From NCBI GenBank assembly GCA_910890315.1, contig CAJVGD010000014.1:1-64000 (forward strand): a DNA stretch of 64,000 nt, given 5' to 3'. Origin of the DNA: Serendipita indica DSM 11827. Taxonomy: Eukaryota; Basidiomycota; Agaricomycetes; Sebacinales; Serendipitaceae. Position numbers and translations under genes: made by a program. Under the pieces are notes generated by a model. It saw only the letters and a list, made by a program, of their open reading frames with translations. It was not told the DNA's origin and ran no database searches. Positions 20,651 through 31,477 of the stretch are shown here, piece after piece (the stretch's first letter is position 1; the number at the start of each line of letters is the position of its first letter).

Positions 20651-22089
20651 CCATCAGACTTAATAGAACGGCCCGCTCAGCGCGTTATTTGGCTTGTCAA
20701 TATTTGCCGAAGAGGGGCCTGCCATGTGGAAACTCCGAGATATTGATGCGAAATCAGAATAATTAATGGTATGCACAACTAGGGGCGGCTTCGGCAACCT
20801 TAGCATTGTCATTTGGGTGGGCTGCCGAGATATTTGTCGCCTCTGGGCTGGCCTCTGATGGTCCTGGCGGAGCGTACAAAGTATTCTACGGGCCGTTCAA
20901 TTTACCCACAGAAGTCTCATCTGGGTCGATATTCACCGCGGGTTTTACCGTTCATACCAACTGCTTTGTGAACAAACGGAACAACATGCGATTTGTAGTC
21001 TTATGGCGGCACTTTATCTCGTTTATATTGGTCTAATTTAAATGCACTTCAAACAGGGAATCATTGCCAGCATGGGGACAGCTGAGTGTTGCCACTTTGG
21101 GACAACGTATGTGTAATAGGAAGTCAGTTTATGAGCATTATTGTGATTGTAAGCATTGTTGTAGTTTATTTTAATGTCAGCCATATTGTCAAATGTAGCA
21201 GGAGTGCACCACGCCTATCTATGGGGGCAGCTGCGATGGACCCACAAACTTTGACATGCCATGAACACTTCCATCACAATACCAACTCTGAATATATGTA
21301 TATCTGGCATACTTCGGCATTAAATATCACTGATAGAGGCGCCAGCATTTTGACACCTCCTGGTGGGTGGTATTTTGCATTTTCGCCACGTCTCAAGCTC
21401 ATAATATATTCCGAGAATCATTAAAAAAGCTTTTCTCTGGCATTAAGTGCCTTTTCCATTGTGCGGGATCTTTGAACTCTACACGGCAGGCTAGCGGTTG
21501 GGTGAGCAATCTCAATGAAGACATTTAAATGAACTTTATATTTAAATAAGAATTTAAGACATAGTAGATATTCACTAAGTCTCATGGCTGCAAACAAGGA
21601 TTGATTGCCAGTGTCACGAGGATCAGATTTTAGACATATACAAAGATTAGATCAATAATTAGAGTTGCATAAACAAAAAAGGGCAACACAGATGCTCCTT
21701 TTCACCCGGAATCACATGATGTTGGCTGATGAGCTGATCATGTGATTAATCATGTGACCATATTAGGAATGATCCATCATCAAATCGCAATGATTGTACG
21801 ATTGTATAATGAGAAATGATGGGTATTGAGTATTCCTGGTGAATTTCAAGGGTCCTGAGGGACTCATACAGCTTGGGTCATAACTGTGTATATACAAGAG
21901 GTTGAGAGCTACCCAATGAGTATATTATCATGAATCAGAGACTATTGGATGTTGAGATCGGCCTGTGGGGACAGCATGAGAGGCTATTGTGTTGGCAGCC
22001 AAATTAGGAGGTATTTGAGTATTGGGAAGATGTATAGTGTCCTATTATTAGCCTTCCCAAGCTACACACATCAAATCCAGGATGCCACT
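20651..22089. other. AT-rich intergenic
   Basis: Two open frames (20806-21036 and 21086-21424, +) have no recognisable domain. Their composition does not persuade me that they are genes. Around 21710-21760 there are several ATCACATGAT/ATCATGTGAT palindromes, which suggest old repeat material. Confidence 0.4.
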
Positions 22090-22293
22090 TGTTAAAGGTT
22101 CACCCTTTGACTCTTAGCGCTCACTAAATAGACTTAGCCAATAGTAATAGCTCACGTTGTAACTCAATGTATTTAAGGACGCGGGATGACACAGCCAGAC
22201 CTTACTGGTCTTGCCTCTCACCTCACGCGTCCTAGGTTTGTTACACCATATATACTGGTCTTGCCTCTCACCTCACGCGTCATAGCATTAACA
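22090..22293 (+). mobile_element. short solo LTR, 204 bp
   Basis: The element begins TGTTAA and ends TTAACA, with perfect 6-bp inverted ends, and is flanked by the 5-bp duplication CCACT (22085-22089 and 22294-22298). It contains a CCAAT box (near 22138) and a TATTTAAG box (near 22171). A segment of about 30 bp (TGGTCTTGCCTCTCACCTCA core) occurs twice, at about 22204 and 22257, so the 3' part carries an internal tandem duplication. No internal region adjoins it. Superfamily not assigned. Confidence 0.75.
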
Positions 22294-22841
22294 CCACTGG
22301 CATCCTGACCGCATAGGCTATAGTGGCAGTGAGACTGTGCCCACAGTTACACAGTGTTCTGTGCACACAGTTCGCAATACATTGTCGTGACTGTACCCAC
22401 ATCTGGAGCACTGTGAGCCCAGTTACATTACTAAGCTTGACATGAGATGAGATCGAAGGATGACAAGTGTATTTGGGCATGTGTATGACTAGGGCTACCG
22501 CAGCACAATTCTTACCTAGTCATTTTAAGGAGGCTGTCAAATTCTATGAAATTGGGGATAAGGGAACAATGGAACTGGAGGCACATCTAAAAAATATTCA
22601 TGAATGCTACTTGTGTATCAGGCAGAGTATAGTGATACGCTGTCAAGCTCTGATTAGTTGCTGTATGTGAAATAGACTTGCAAACTGTGCTCAAGGACCC
22701 TACGAGAACTAATAATGATTCTATGCGGGCAATGAAGGCTGGAGTAGAAGCGCAATGCGATCGACAAGCTAATCCAAATTTATCAATTATCCTGCCTGCT
22801 TGACAGCAATTCATATTTACATGGCCAGTTTCTTCTTTGTA
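22294..22841. other. intergenic between solo LTR and Tc1 element
   Basis: Only short open frames without domains. Nothing else recognised. Confidence 0.35.
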
Positions 22842-24393
22842 CAGTGGCTCAAACTACTTTTCGCGACATGGTTCCTCAAACCTTATTTCGGCCATAGACG
22901 ACTACATGTAGAACTAGAATTGTCCAGATATTTACAAGTGAAACATATCAATCGAAATTATCAGAAGAGAGCTCTGAGTGAATTCCAGGACATAAGACGA
23001 GAGATGCAGAGGGGGAGAAAATTAGAGGCTTCGCGCGAAGGCGAGTTGGGCTAATACTTGGTGTGCCCTTCATTAGCACGAATCCCGTCCGCAAGCCTTC
23101 TAGGCATACTATCGATCGAATCAAGGCATACCTTGCGATCAATCTTGCCCCATTCTGCTAAGATTCGGGCCTCGAGCTCATAGATGTTGGTTGGATGGGT
23201 CTCATAAGCATTGAGACAGCGCTTGAGGTGTTCCCACAGATGCTCGATCGGATTGAGGTCTGGGGAATGTGCAGGCCAGTCAAGAGCACGTATATCATTG
23301 TCCTCAAACCAGTTGCGAGCAGTGGCAGATGTGTGCTTCGGGTCTCCGTCCTGCTGGAAGATCCAGTTGGTGTGCTGCATGCGGAAATGGCGGACAGAAG
23401 CGGGAAGATGCTGGTCCAGGATTTGGATATACTTCTTAGCGTCCATAGTTCCATCAATGAAACATAAATCGCCCACTCCTTGGACCGACATGCAACCCCA
23501 GACCATCACAGAGCCGCCGCCATGCTTAACTGTGAACTGGACAGTGCGGCTAGAAAGCTCCTCGCCAGGCATCTTGTAACAATAGCGACGTCCATCAGAG
23601 CCCATCCTGTTGGCCTCTGATTCATCAGAGAAAATGACGCGTGCCCAGTCCTCTGTGGTCCAGTGGCGGTGGCGGAGGGCAAAGTCGAGGCGGCGTTGTC
23701 GGTGGCTCGTCTTGAGAAGCGGCTTTCTGGCCTTGGCACAGGCTCTGAGACCAGCTGTGCCTAGTGCATTACGGACAGTCTGGTTCGAGCAACAAAGTCC
23801 CAGGAGCTGTTTGGCCTCAGGCACGGTGTCGGCATGTCCAGAGCGGATGGCAGCGACAATGCGGCGATGGTACTTGTCATTAATGAGGGCTGGACGGCCT
23901 CCCTTCCTCTGCACAAGTGCAATTCCAAACACACGGCGATATTTGGATACAGTGGAGAGTGAGAGGTCGAGCTGGCGTGCAATAGCAGTGAAGGAAATGC
24001 CCTTCAAGAGGAGAGCACGGAGTTCGAATTGTAGCTACTTTGAGAGAGGCACGGTTGTTCTGAGGATCTAGCTTGCATCCTACCTAGCTTATATACGTTC
24101 TAGGCTATAGTTTGCATATATTTGCGTAGTTTTGGGATGTACAAATAAGCCGTGGTCACATGATCTCTCTTGATTAAAGTTTCACCACGTAATCCCTCGC
24201 ACTCCACCTCTCCGCCACAACCGTCATAACTAATGCTCAGACACGTCATATACTCCTTTGCTTTGCTCAGTGATTCTTCACATAGTAAGGTATCTACGAG
24301 ATATATATGCCAGATTTTATCAGAGCTACTGGCGGTTCCATGAGCCTAATTAAATTTCAGTGGCCGTTTCGGGAAAAGTAGTTTGAACCACTG
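22842..24393 (-). mobile_element. Tc1/mariner transposon, ~1.55 kb
   Basis: The left end CAGTGGCTCAAACTACTTTT and the right end in reverse complement CAGTGGTTCAAACTACTTTT are inverted repeats that extend with mismatches to about 28 bp. Each end is bounded by a TA (22840-22841 and 24394-24395), the duplication used by this superfamily. The interior encodes a DD34E transposase on the minus strand. Confidence 0.92.
23051..24046 (-). pseudogene. Tc1-type DD34E transposase
   Basis: From about 24007 down to 23051 the frame is open for 318 codons. It has an N-terminal helix-turn-helix (ISFTAIARQLDLSLSTVSKY), a second HTH, and the DDE catalytic core: first Asp in VIFSDES, second Asp in IFQQDGDPKHTS, and Glu in DLNPIEHLWEHLKR exactly 34 residues after the second Asp. 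No ATG opens this frame: coding-like sequence continues upstream (LQFELRALLLKG) to a TAG in frame just before it, preceded by TTVPLSK. A Glu-to-stop change there would explain the missing start. One stop at the N-terminus is the only fault I see, so the copy is young. Confidence 0.9.
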
Positions 24394-25135
24394 TACACTG
24401 CCCACAGAGCAGTTGGTGTCAGCGGTCAGCCAGAGTTGGGTGATGTACCTTATTTGGTTGCTTACTTCAAAGTTGGATTCCCTTCATTATTCCTTATCTT
24501 ATACCTAGACAGTGTGTGTATTGTTTGTCTAGGTTCATATATTGATTCGGTTGCTTACTGCATCCTCTGAGCATGCGTATATTCGTCTTGGTAAGGATTT
24601 GTGGCTTAATTGCCCTCACACTTTTGGTTAGTGATATATCAACTATGTGGACTGTGTAATCCCACTCATGCTGTCAGACAAACTGCCGCCTGATTCCTAA
24701 CAAATGCCTGAGATGGGCAATGCAAGAATGCTCTCGTATCCAAACACAGTGCAAATGAAATGGTGACCTCTTCTGCTCACGGATCAAGCTCCATGGGATT
24801 TGCTTGATAATAGGCAGCCATATCCTTGTTGAAAGAGCCTGGCAATACGTACTGAGAAAGGCTGCAAAATATTGTCGTTAGAGAGCCTTGAATACCGTTC
24901 CTTGCCTCTTGGTCAGGCGGAACGACCAGCGTGGCAAACTAGAATACTCCTAAATTGTTGTTCACCCCTCGAGACATTTAATGGCCCCAATCTCGACATG
25001 CAGTCCATACATTTGACCTTGCGTGTGAAACCTTGCTCTCACTGCGTATCCCTAGGCTACACTATCGTGCCTAGACAAGGGAACACAAGGCTCAGTTGGT
25101 GCGAAGGTCAACCAAATCAATAAACGTACCTAGAC
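24394..25135. other. degenerate intergenic with short direct repeats
   Basis: GGTTGCTTACT occurs twice about 97 bp apart (near 24455 and 24552). CCTAGACAAKGGAACACAAGGCT occurs twice 60 bp apart (25069 and 25129), K being G or T; the shared run before K is CCTAGACAA. On the minus strand a coding-like stretch near 24860-24780 reads LPGSFNKDMAAYYQANPMEL, which may be an exon of a lost gene. No intact gene is seen. Confidence 0.45.
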
Positions 25136-25275
25136 AATGGAACACAAGGCTTTCTAGGTGTAAGATAACAGAATAGACAAAGATCCTCCACTTTACCTCA
25201 GTCGGTGCAAAGGTTAACCGAATGAGGCAAATACGAACAAATACCGCCACGCTCTTCTCCGGCACGACGAGTGCA
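25136..25275 (-). pseudogene. decayed copy of the membrane-protein gene at 34.3-34.9 kb
   Basis: The DNA aligns with 34550-34690: both contain ACCGAATGAGGCAAAYACGA and, on one side, a CTAGRYACCAGATAA-like stretch and, on the other, a CACGACGAGTGC / GCGTGACGAGTGC stretch. The reading frame is broken by indels. It is a small relic and cannot be functional. Confidence 0.55.
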
Positions 25276-25623
25276 TTCCTCCATGATCCCTACATCATAG
25301 CTGCTATGCCCCTATAGACGTTGACAAGCTCGTGTCGATTATTCTACTATTTACACAAGTTTATATAGCTCTTGTATGACTAATGACTGACTAATGAATC
25401 CTAACGTTTATCTTGAACATTCAGCGGTGTAATCCTTGATTACTCTGTGGCTAATCTCCAACATGTGCTGACATCGACTCCACAGCAAAGTATGTTATCT
25501 AAGATGCAAACATCACCATCCGTGTAATGTCCAGCCATCAAACGACTTCGTTCTCAGGGTCCACATGGTACACAAGGAAAATAGCATATATATAGTAATA
25601 ATGAAATCAGTTACAATGAGTCA
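25276..25623. other. intergenic, 3' flank of NLR2
   Basis: No gene seen. Confidence 0.35.
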
Positions 25624-28600
25624 CTAGTTGGTGCTTGCTTGAACATTGGTCCAAGAAGGACCACATTGAAAGTTTGTGAAATCGAGTTTGGTTGCGCGGA
25701 AAGAACTCGATGTCGGCATGGTTAAAATAAGACGCGGATTTTGTAGTCCATATCGATTATTTGGTGGCACCCAGAAGAGAAATCTACCAGTGGATTGCAC
25801 CCAGCCATCATACGTAAGCAAGCATTGGTTGAAGCCAGGGATTACAAGAACATCTTGGGGTTCCTCCGCAAGATATGAGGAGGTAGATTCTCCACCTTCC
25901 TGGTTAATATCCGGATCTAATGGTAAGCGTTAGTTTTGTTTGCATTCAGCGTTATACAGAGACTACGCTGACCAGAGTCCGCATGTAGCATCACATTTAT
26001 ATCACCGGTAGAGCAGGAAACAATTCGAGGACCATCCGGTGTGGAGGTGACAAGGACAGGGTGCTCATAGCGCTGAATAAGCTGCTTTGATGAAGATCCA
26101 GGAGTATTATCCAATATTTGAACAGTATTTGCAAAGCCAGATGCGATGTGTGAACCATCTGATGAGAATGCAACAGCGTTGACCGAGTCGCTATAGCCTC
26201 GGAGTGGCTCTCCGACCTGCTCACCAGTGTTCGCGCCCCAAAGTCGAATCGTCTTGTCTCCAGAGCCAGAGACGATTCGTGAGCCGTCTGGCGAGAATGC
26301 GGCGGCACTGACCCAGTCGCTATGGCCTTGGAGTGGCTCTCCGACTTGCTCACCAGTGTTTGCGTCCCAAACTCGAATCGTCTTGTCGTTTGAGCCAGAG
26401 ACGACTCGTGAGCCATCTGGCGAGAATGCGACGGTGTTGACCCAGGAGCTATGGTCTCGGAGTGGCTCTCCGACCTGCTCACCAGTGTTTGCGTCCCAAA
26501 GTCGAATCGTCCGATCCCAAGAACCAGAGACAACTCGTACGCCGTCTGGCGAGAATGCGACAGCCTTGACCCAGGAGCTATGGCCTCGGAGTGGCTCTCC
26601 GACCTGCTCGTCAGTGTTCACGTCCCAAATTCGAATCGTTGTGTCCGTTGAGCCAGAAACAACTCGTGAGCCGTCTGGCGAGAATGCTACGGCAAAGACT
26701 GCCTGGCTATGTCCTCGGAGTGTCTCTCCGACCTGCTCACCAGTGTTTGCGTCCCAAATTCGAATCGTCGAGTCGTAAGAGCCAGAGACGACTCGTGAGC
26801 CATCTGGCGAGAATGCGACGGCATTGACCGAGTCGCTATGGCCTCGGAGTGACTCTCCGACCTGCTCACCAGTGTTTGCGTCCCAAAGTCGAATCGTCTC
26901 ATCTCCAGAGCCGGAGACGACTCGTGATCCGTCTGGCGAGAATGCGACGGCAAAGACCGACTCGGTATGGCCTTGGAGTGGCTCTCCGACCTGCTCACCA
27001 GTGCTTGCGTCCCAAAGTCGAATCGTCTTGTCTGCAGAGCCAGAGACGACTCGTGAGCCGTCTGGCGAGAATGCGACGGCCAAGACCGACTCGCTATGGC
27101 CTCGGAGTGGCTCTCCGAGCTGCTCACCAGTGTTTGCGTCCCAAAGTCGAATCGTCTTGTCCCTCGAGCCGGAGACAACTCGTGAGCCATCTGGCGAGAA
27201 TGCGACGGCATTGACCGCCTGGTTATGGCCTTGGAGTGGCTCTCCGACCTGCTCACCGGTGTTTGCGTCCCAAACCTGAATCGTGTTGTCTCCAGAGCCA
27301 GAGACGACTCGTGAGCCGTCTGGTGAGAATGCGATGGCCAAGACCGAGTTGCTATGGCCCCGGAGTGGCTCTCCAATCTGCTTCCCAGTGTTTGCGTTCC
27401 AAAGTCGAATAGTTTCGTCTCCAGAGCCAGAGACAACTCGTGAGCCGTCTGGCGAGAATGCGACGGCAAAGACCCCGTCGCTATGTCCTCGGAGTGGCTC
27501 TCCGACCTGCTCACCAGTGTTTGCGTCCCAAATTCGAATCGTCTCGTCGTAAGAGCCAGAGACAACTCGTGAGCCGTCTGGCGAGAATGCGACGGCCAAG
27601 ACCGACTCGCTATGACCTCGAAGTGGCTCTCCGACCTGCTCACCAGTGTTTGCGTCCCAAAGTCGAATCGTGTTGCCTGCAGAGCCAGAGACAACTCGTG
27701 AGCCGTCTGGCGAGAATGAGACGGCCCAGACCGAGTCGCTATGGCCTCGGAGTGGCTCTCCGAGCTGCTCGCCAGTGTTTGCGTCCCAAAGTCGTATCGT
27801 TTTGTCTGCTGAGCCAGAGGCGACTCGTGAGCCGTCTGGTGAGAATGCGACGGCCCAGACCGAGCCGCTATGGCCTCGGAAGGGGTTTCCCATCGGCTCA
27901 CCCGTATCTACATCCCAAAGCCGAATTGTGTGGTCTTCAGAACAAGAAGCAATTCGTGATCCGTCTGGCGAGAATGCCACGCCGCTGACCGACTCTTCGT
28001 GACCTTGAAGTGCCATCGGGGGCCCAGGGTATGCATGCTCGAGCCCTCGAATCACATTCAAGGTCCCCCCGTACTCCCGTACACCTTCGATCCGTAGAAT
28101 CGACTCCTTTGGCGTAAATGGAAGAACTGAAATGTACACATGTGGAGCGCTCTCCTGAATTGGCACCGAAAATGCTATCAAGCACCTTCGTATATCGCTG
28201 ATCCTTCTCCTAGTCTCCCCTTTGAGCTGAGATTCATGTAAATAACCGATATCTGTCACTAAGAGTACTCACTTCAATATGACCCGCAAGAGCTCGTAGA
28301 CCGGCGATCGCTCGCGGCACGCCTCTAGTCAAGCTCAGAGCTTCCATCCAGTGGAGGACACGTGGGCTCTGAACAACGGCACCAAATTCCTTCTCGAGCA
28401 TGCATCGCCTCTTGCCGTCTGTCCCCGACATATGGAAAAGCCAATGCGAGCTTGCATATCGAAGTCTCCGTGTAATGAATCTCGATACTCTTGCCTCGAG
28501 ATCTGGGATCTGTCTATTGAGACGGAAGGAGGACTCAATTCGACATATGTTGAACTTGAGACCATCAGTCCGCGACTTGAGGCATCTGATGCACCACGAT

Positions 28601-31074
28601 GCAACTTGCCCGTGCGCATTGACAGCGTCTAGATATATCTTTTTGCTATCCCCAACGACGGGGGCGATGGAGCACCGTCCCAGGTACTCGAAAAGGGTGG
28701 GGTGGCGGAACTGGACCAGATTTGTACCCGGTTCCACGCTGAGTACACTTCCTAGATTCCTGATCAACCTCTTCACACTTCCCCGCACTCCGACATGTTT
28801 CACAAGGTCCTCCATGTCGCCCACCGTCAGTGGCTCAAACGCCACAAGAAGCAAAGCGAGCATCTGACACTGGATCGCGTACGATTCCTTGCCTGTGCGT
28901 TCAAAGACGAGGTCGTATACCTCGTCTATAGCTCCAGGTTCCTCCAAGGATACCAAGCGATCATATATCTCCTCGGGCGTCTCCATCGTGGTTTCATCGT
29001 TGATCATTCGGCATGCGGTGCTCGCCCAAATGAACAGCCCGTTCGCTTTTCCGACCAGTCGCTGTCTCTTCTCCTCTGAGAGGGTTTGATTTAGCGATTG
29101 ATGAACATAGAGTGCAATATCGCTGATGTTATTAGGATGGTTGACATTGTGAAGGCGGTCCTCCAACTTGGCTTTGACCGAGAGCGACCCCAAAACGGAT
29201 TCGATGACCGGGTCAGGGCGACTCGTCATGAATACCCTGAGGTTCTTGCACTTTTGGACAGCTGTAGAAAGAGTATCGAGGAGTTTTTTGCGCTGTGATG
29301 TAGACTTGCATTCGTCCACTGCATCGATGACTAGCACTACGTGGCCTTTCCAGAGCTCGACGGGACCAGTGACGAGTGTTTGGAATTGGTCGTCAAAGGA
29401 GCTTTGCATGATGGATGGATTCCCCGTTACAGCTTGAGAAAGGTACGGTGTGAGCTTAGGGAGGAATTGAGCCAGGTCCCTTGCTATGGAAGAGCACAGT
29501 CTGTCGGTGGTCGATGCGTCACTGCTTGCTATGGAGAAGAAGAATTGACCACCCAGCACTCCTTGCTTCCGCCAGGACTCCATTGCTGTCATCGCCACGG
29601 TGGATTTACCGGAACCAGCTATGTCGCATAGCCAGAAGATGGGCTTTGACGAGTCACCATTATTGGCCCAATCTTGAATTGCCTCAAGAACAGCTTTACG
29701 CGTTCCTTTGAGACAGGTATTGTGGACCGAGGATGGAACGAATGTGACCGATGGAAGGTGGACCATCAGCTCCGAAAGCTGTATGGCTCTTTTCGGTGTG
29801 GGCTCCCCAAGTACTACGTCTGCAGTTTGATCAGCGGAGTAGGGACAACAAGGTGGCTACGAACTGCGGAGATCGTCCTCTTGTACCCACTTGTCGAATA
29901 TTGCCTCGGGTGCAGTGTTAACATACTCTTTGAGATGGTAGTGAACTGCCTTGTAGTTGTCGTTCTCCCTGGATGGGAATCGAACTAGATTACGATGATC
30001 GGCATGAAGAATAACCATCGTCGCATTGCGGTCACCGGCAATGCTGGCTGAGTGATGCGGGACGTTCTGTCGTTCCATCAAGATATAATCCTCGAGCAGG
30101 AATAGACTCACAACCTCTCCTTGATTCGACATGACGTAATCCTCGCAGAAGAATATGCTACTGATATTCTCGCTCGCTGCGACCCAATCTTTCTGGATGT
30201 TCTCAAGCTCTGTCGAATGAGATCGAAGATCTTTGAGAACAGCGTCTGTCGTTTCCATGTACAGCGACAACACGAGGTTGATTCCCTCTAGGAAAGTGGT
30301 ATTTTCGGCGCCGAAATGTGGGGTGCCAAAGAACAAGACTCCATGTGTCGATACTAGAATATCTCGGAGGTGACCTTTTGATCCCGGATTTTGATTGTGA
30401 CTGATAACAAGAGCCTACGAGAGTCCATGTCAGAAACAGTTCCTCGGCATTTACTGTTACTAACCCGTTTGAGAATGATACCTCCTATGTTGTGTGCGAT
30501 AAATATCATAGGACGCTGGTCGTTGTTTAGAGAACGCCAAATGATCAGAGTAGAACTCACCCGAGGGCCCCTTCCCGTATCCGTACAAGCGCATTGGCTA
30601 ATCCTTCGGCCTGTCGACCGATCGTCTGAGTGGATACGCATTCGTGACTGTCGGTGTCGGCATCGTATCCATAGCTGAGGATGCGGACATTGGGCAGGTC
30701 GGAAGGCAAGAGACCGCGCAGCCAACAAACTCCATCGTCCGTCGTCCATGTCTTCTCTCGATGGCCTTGTAGACCATGAATGGCGATAATACTGCGGAAA
30801 GTAGCGCACGGACACTTTGAGTGGCAATTACGTGCAAAAGGTGAGTGACTTACTCGACAACAGGTTCAATTCCAGGTGAAATCTCTAGGAACCCAAGATC
30901 ATCGAGCTTTGAACGCGATGGGTCGGGCTTTATTTCGGGCTTTATCTCAAGCTTTCGTTCTGGGTTTATGTCTGGCGTTGTTTCTGGCTCTGACGGTCGA
31001 TTTGTTTTGCGCTTTGATTTCGACTTTGAAGCAGACTTCTTGCTCGTCTTTGGAAGGGACATTTCTTGGTCCAT
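25624..31074 (-). CDS. NLR2: SesB-like hydrolase - NACHT - WD40 receptor, apparently intact
   Basis: The start ATG at 31074 opens a Lys/Ser/Pro-rich leader ending [17 protein letters not shown] at a GTAAGT donor. Short exons (30820-29860) encode an alpha/beta-hydrolase-like domain: [53 protein letters not shown] and [10 protein letters not shown]. The NACHT exon (29766-28260) has Walker A AGSGKST, Walker [23 protein letters not shown] and [11 protein letters not shown]. After a 46-nt intron the linker [18 protein letters not shown] leads into about 15 WD40 units (28020-26110). A last exon ends with FWVPPNNR and FTNFQCG, stop at 25624. The Ser of GHSxGG is Asn. Every frame joins by plausible introns without a fault, so this is the best functional candidate of the cluster. 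By homology it would be a cytoplasmic STAND ATPase sensing ligands with the WD40 propeller. Confidence 0.9.
26110..28020 (-). repeat. WD40 repeat array of NLR2, 129-bp units
   Basis: About 15 units of 43 residues with core [14 protein letters not shown]...[20 protein letters not shown]. The variable sites fall after GH (SGSVW, SDSVW, SESVL, SDGVF, SNSVL, NQAVN, TESVF, SQAVF, SSWVK, SDWVS) and at the two residues before TIR. One more, degenerate blade ([11 protein letters not shown]) follows. Fifteen units could fold as two seven-bladed propellers plus one unit. The sequence is less homogenised than NLR3's. Confidence 0.9.
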
Positions 31075-31477
31075 GGCGACCTACGAATTGGAAGGATGAT
31101 GCAGAAAGATTGTCGAGTGCGAGCGGGTACTGGTCACCTTTCACGAAGGAGATGGTCAGGGACAGGCAAGGGGTTAATCGGCGGCACGGAGTAAGAGGAT
31201 GAAGATGGCACAGAATGCCAGCAATTTATCCCTGTCCTTACAACATGCCAACCAGCAAAGGGACCTAAACAATGTGTCATATGACCTGTCTCTGTATAGT
31301 CGATTGACAACGAAGGTACGGCCTCCATAAATAGAAGCTGCTTATGATTTCCAAATGAGGTAGCAGAGAAAATTCGATTTCAAGGTGCACGAGTCTACAA
31401 ATGGAAAGAGCCCTCCGGGCATATCCGACAGTTGTAACAATTTGAGCTTGAATTTCATTTCAATACCGCTACAGTAT
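31075..31477. promoter_or_regulatory. intergenic between NLR2 and TPR-CHAT relic
   Basis: This divergent gap should contain the NLR2 promoter. No clear TATA box or repeat is visible. Confidence 0.3.

Noticed and set aside
20806-21424. Two plus-strand frames of 76 and 112 codons
   Set aside because: AT-rich region, no splice or promoter context, no domain; likely chance.
26687-27901. 404-codon minus-strand frame rich in [11 protein letters not shown] repeats
   Set aside because: It is another frame of the NLR2 WD40 array; the true frame encodes perfect WD40 units.
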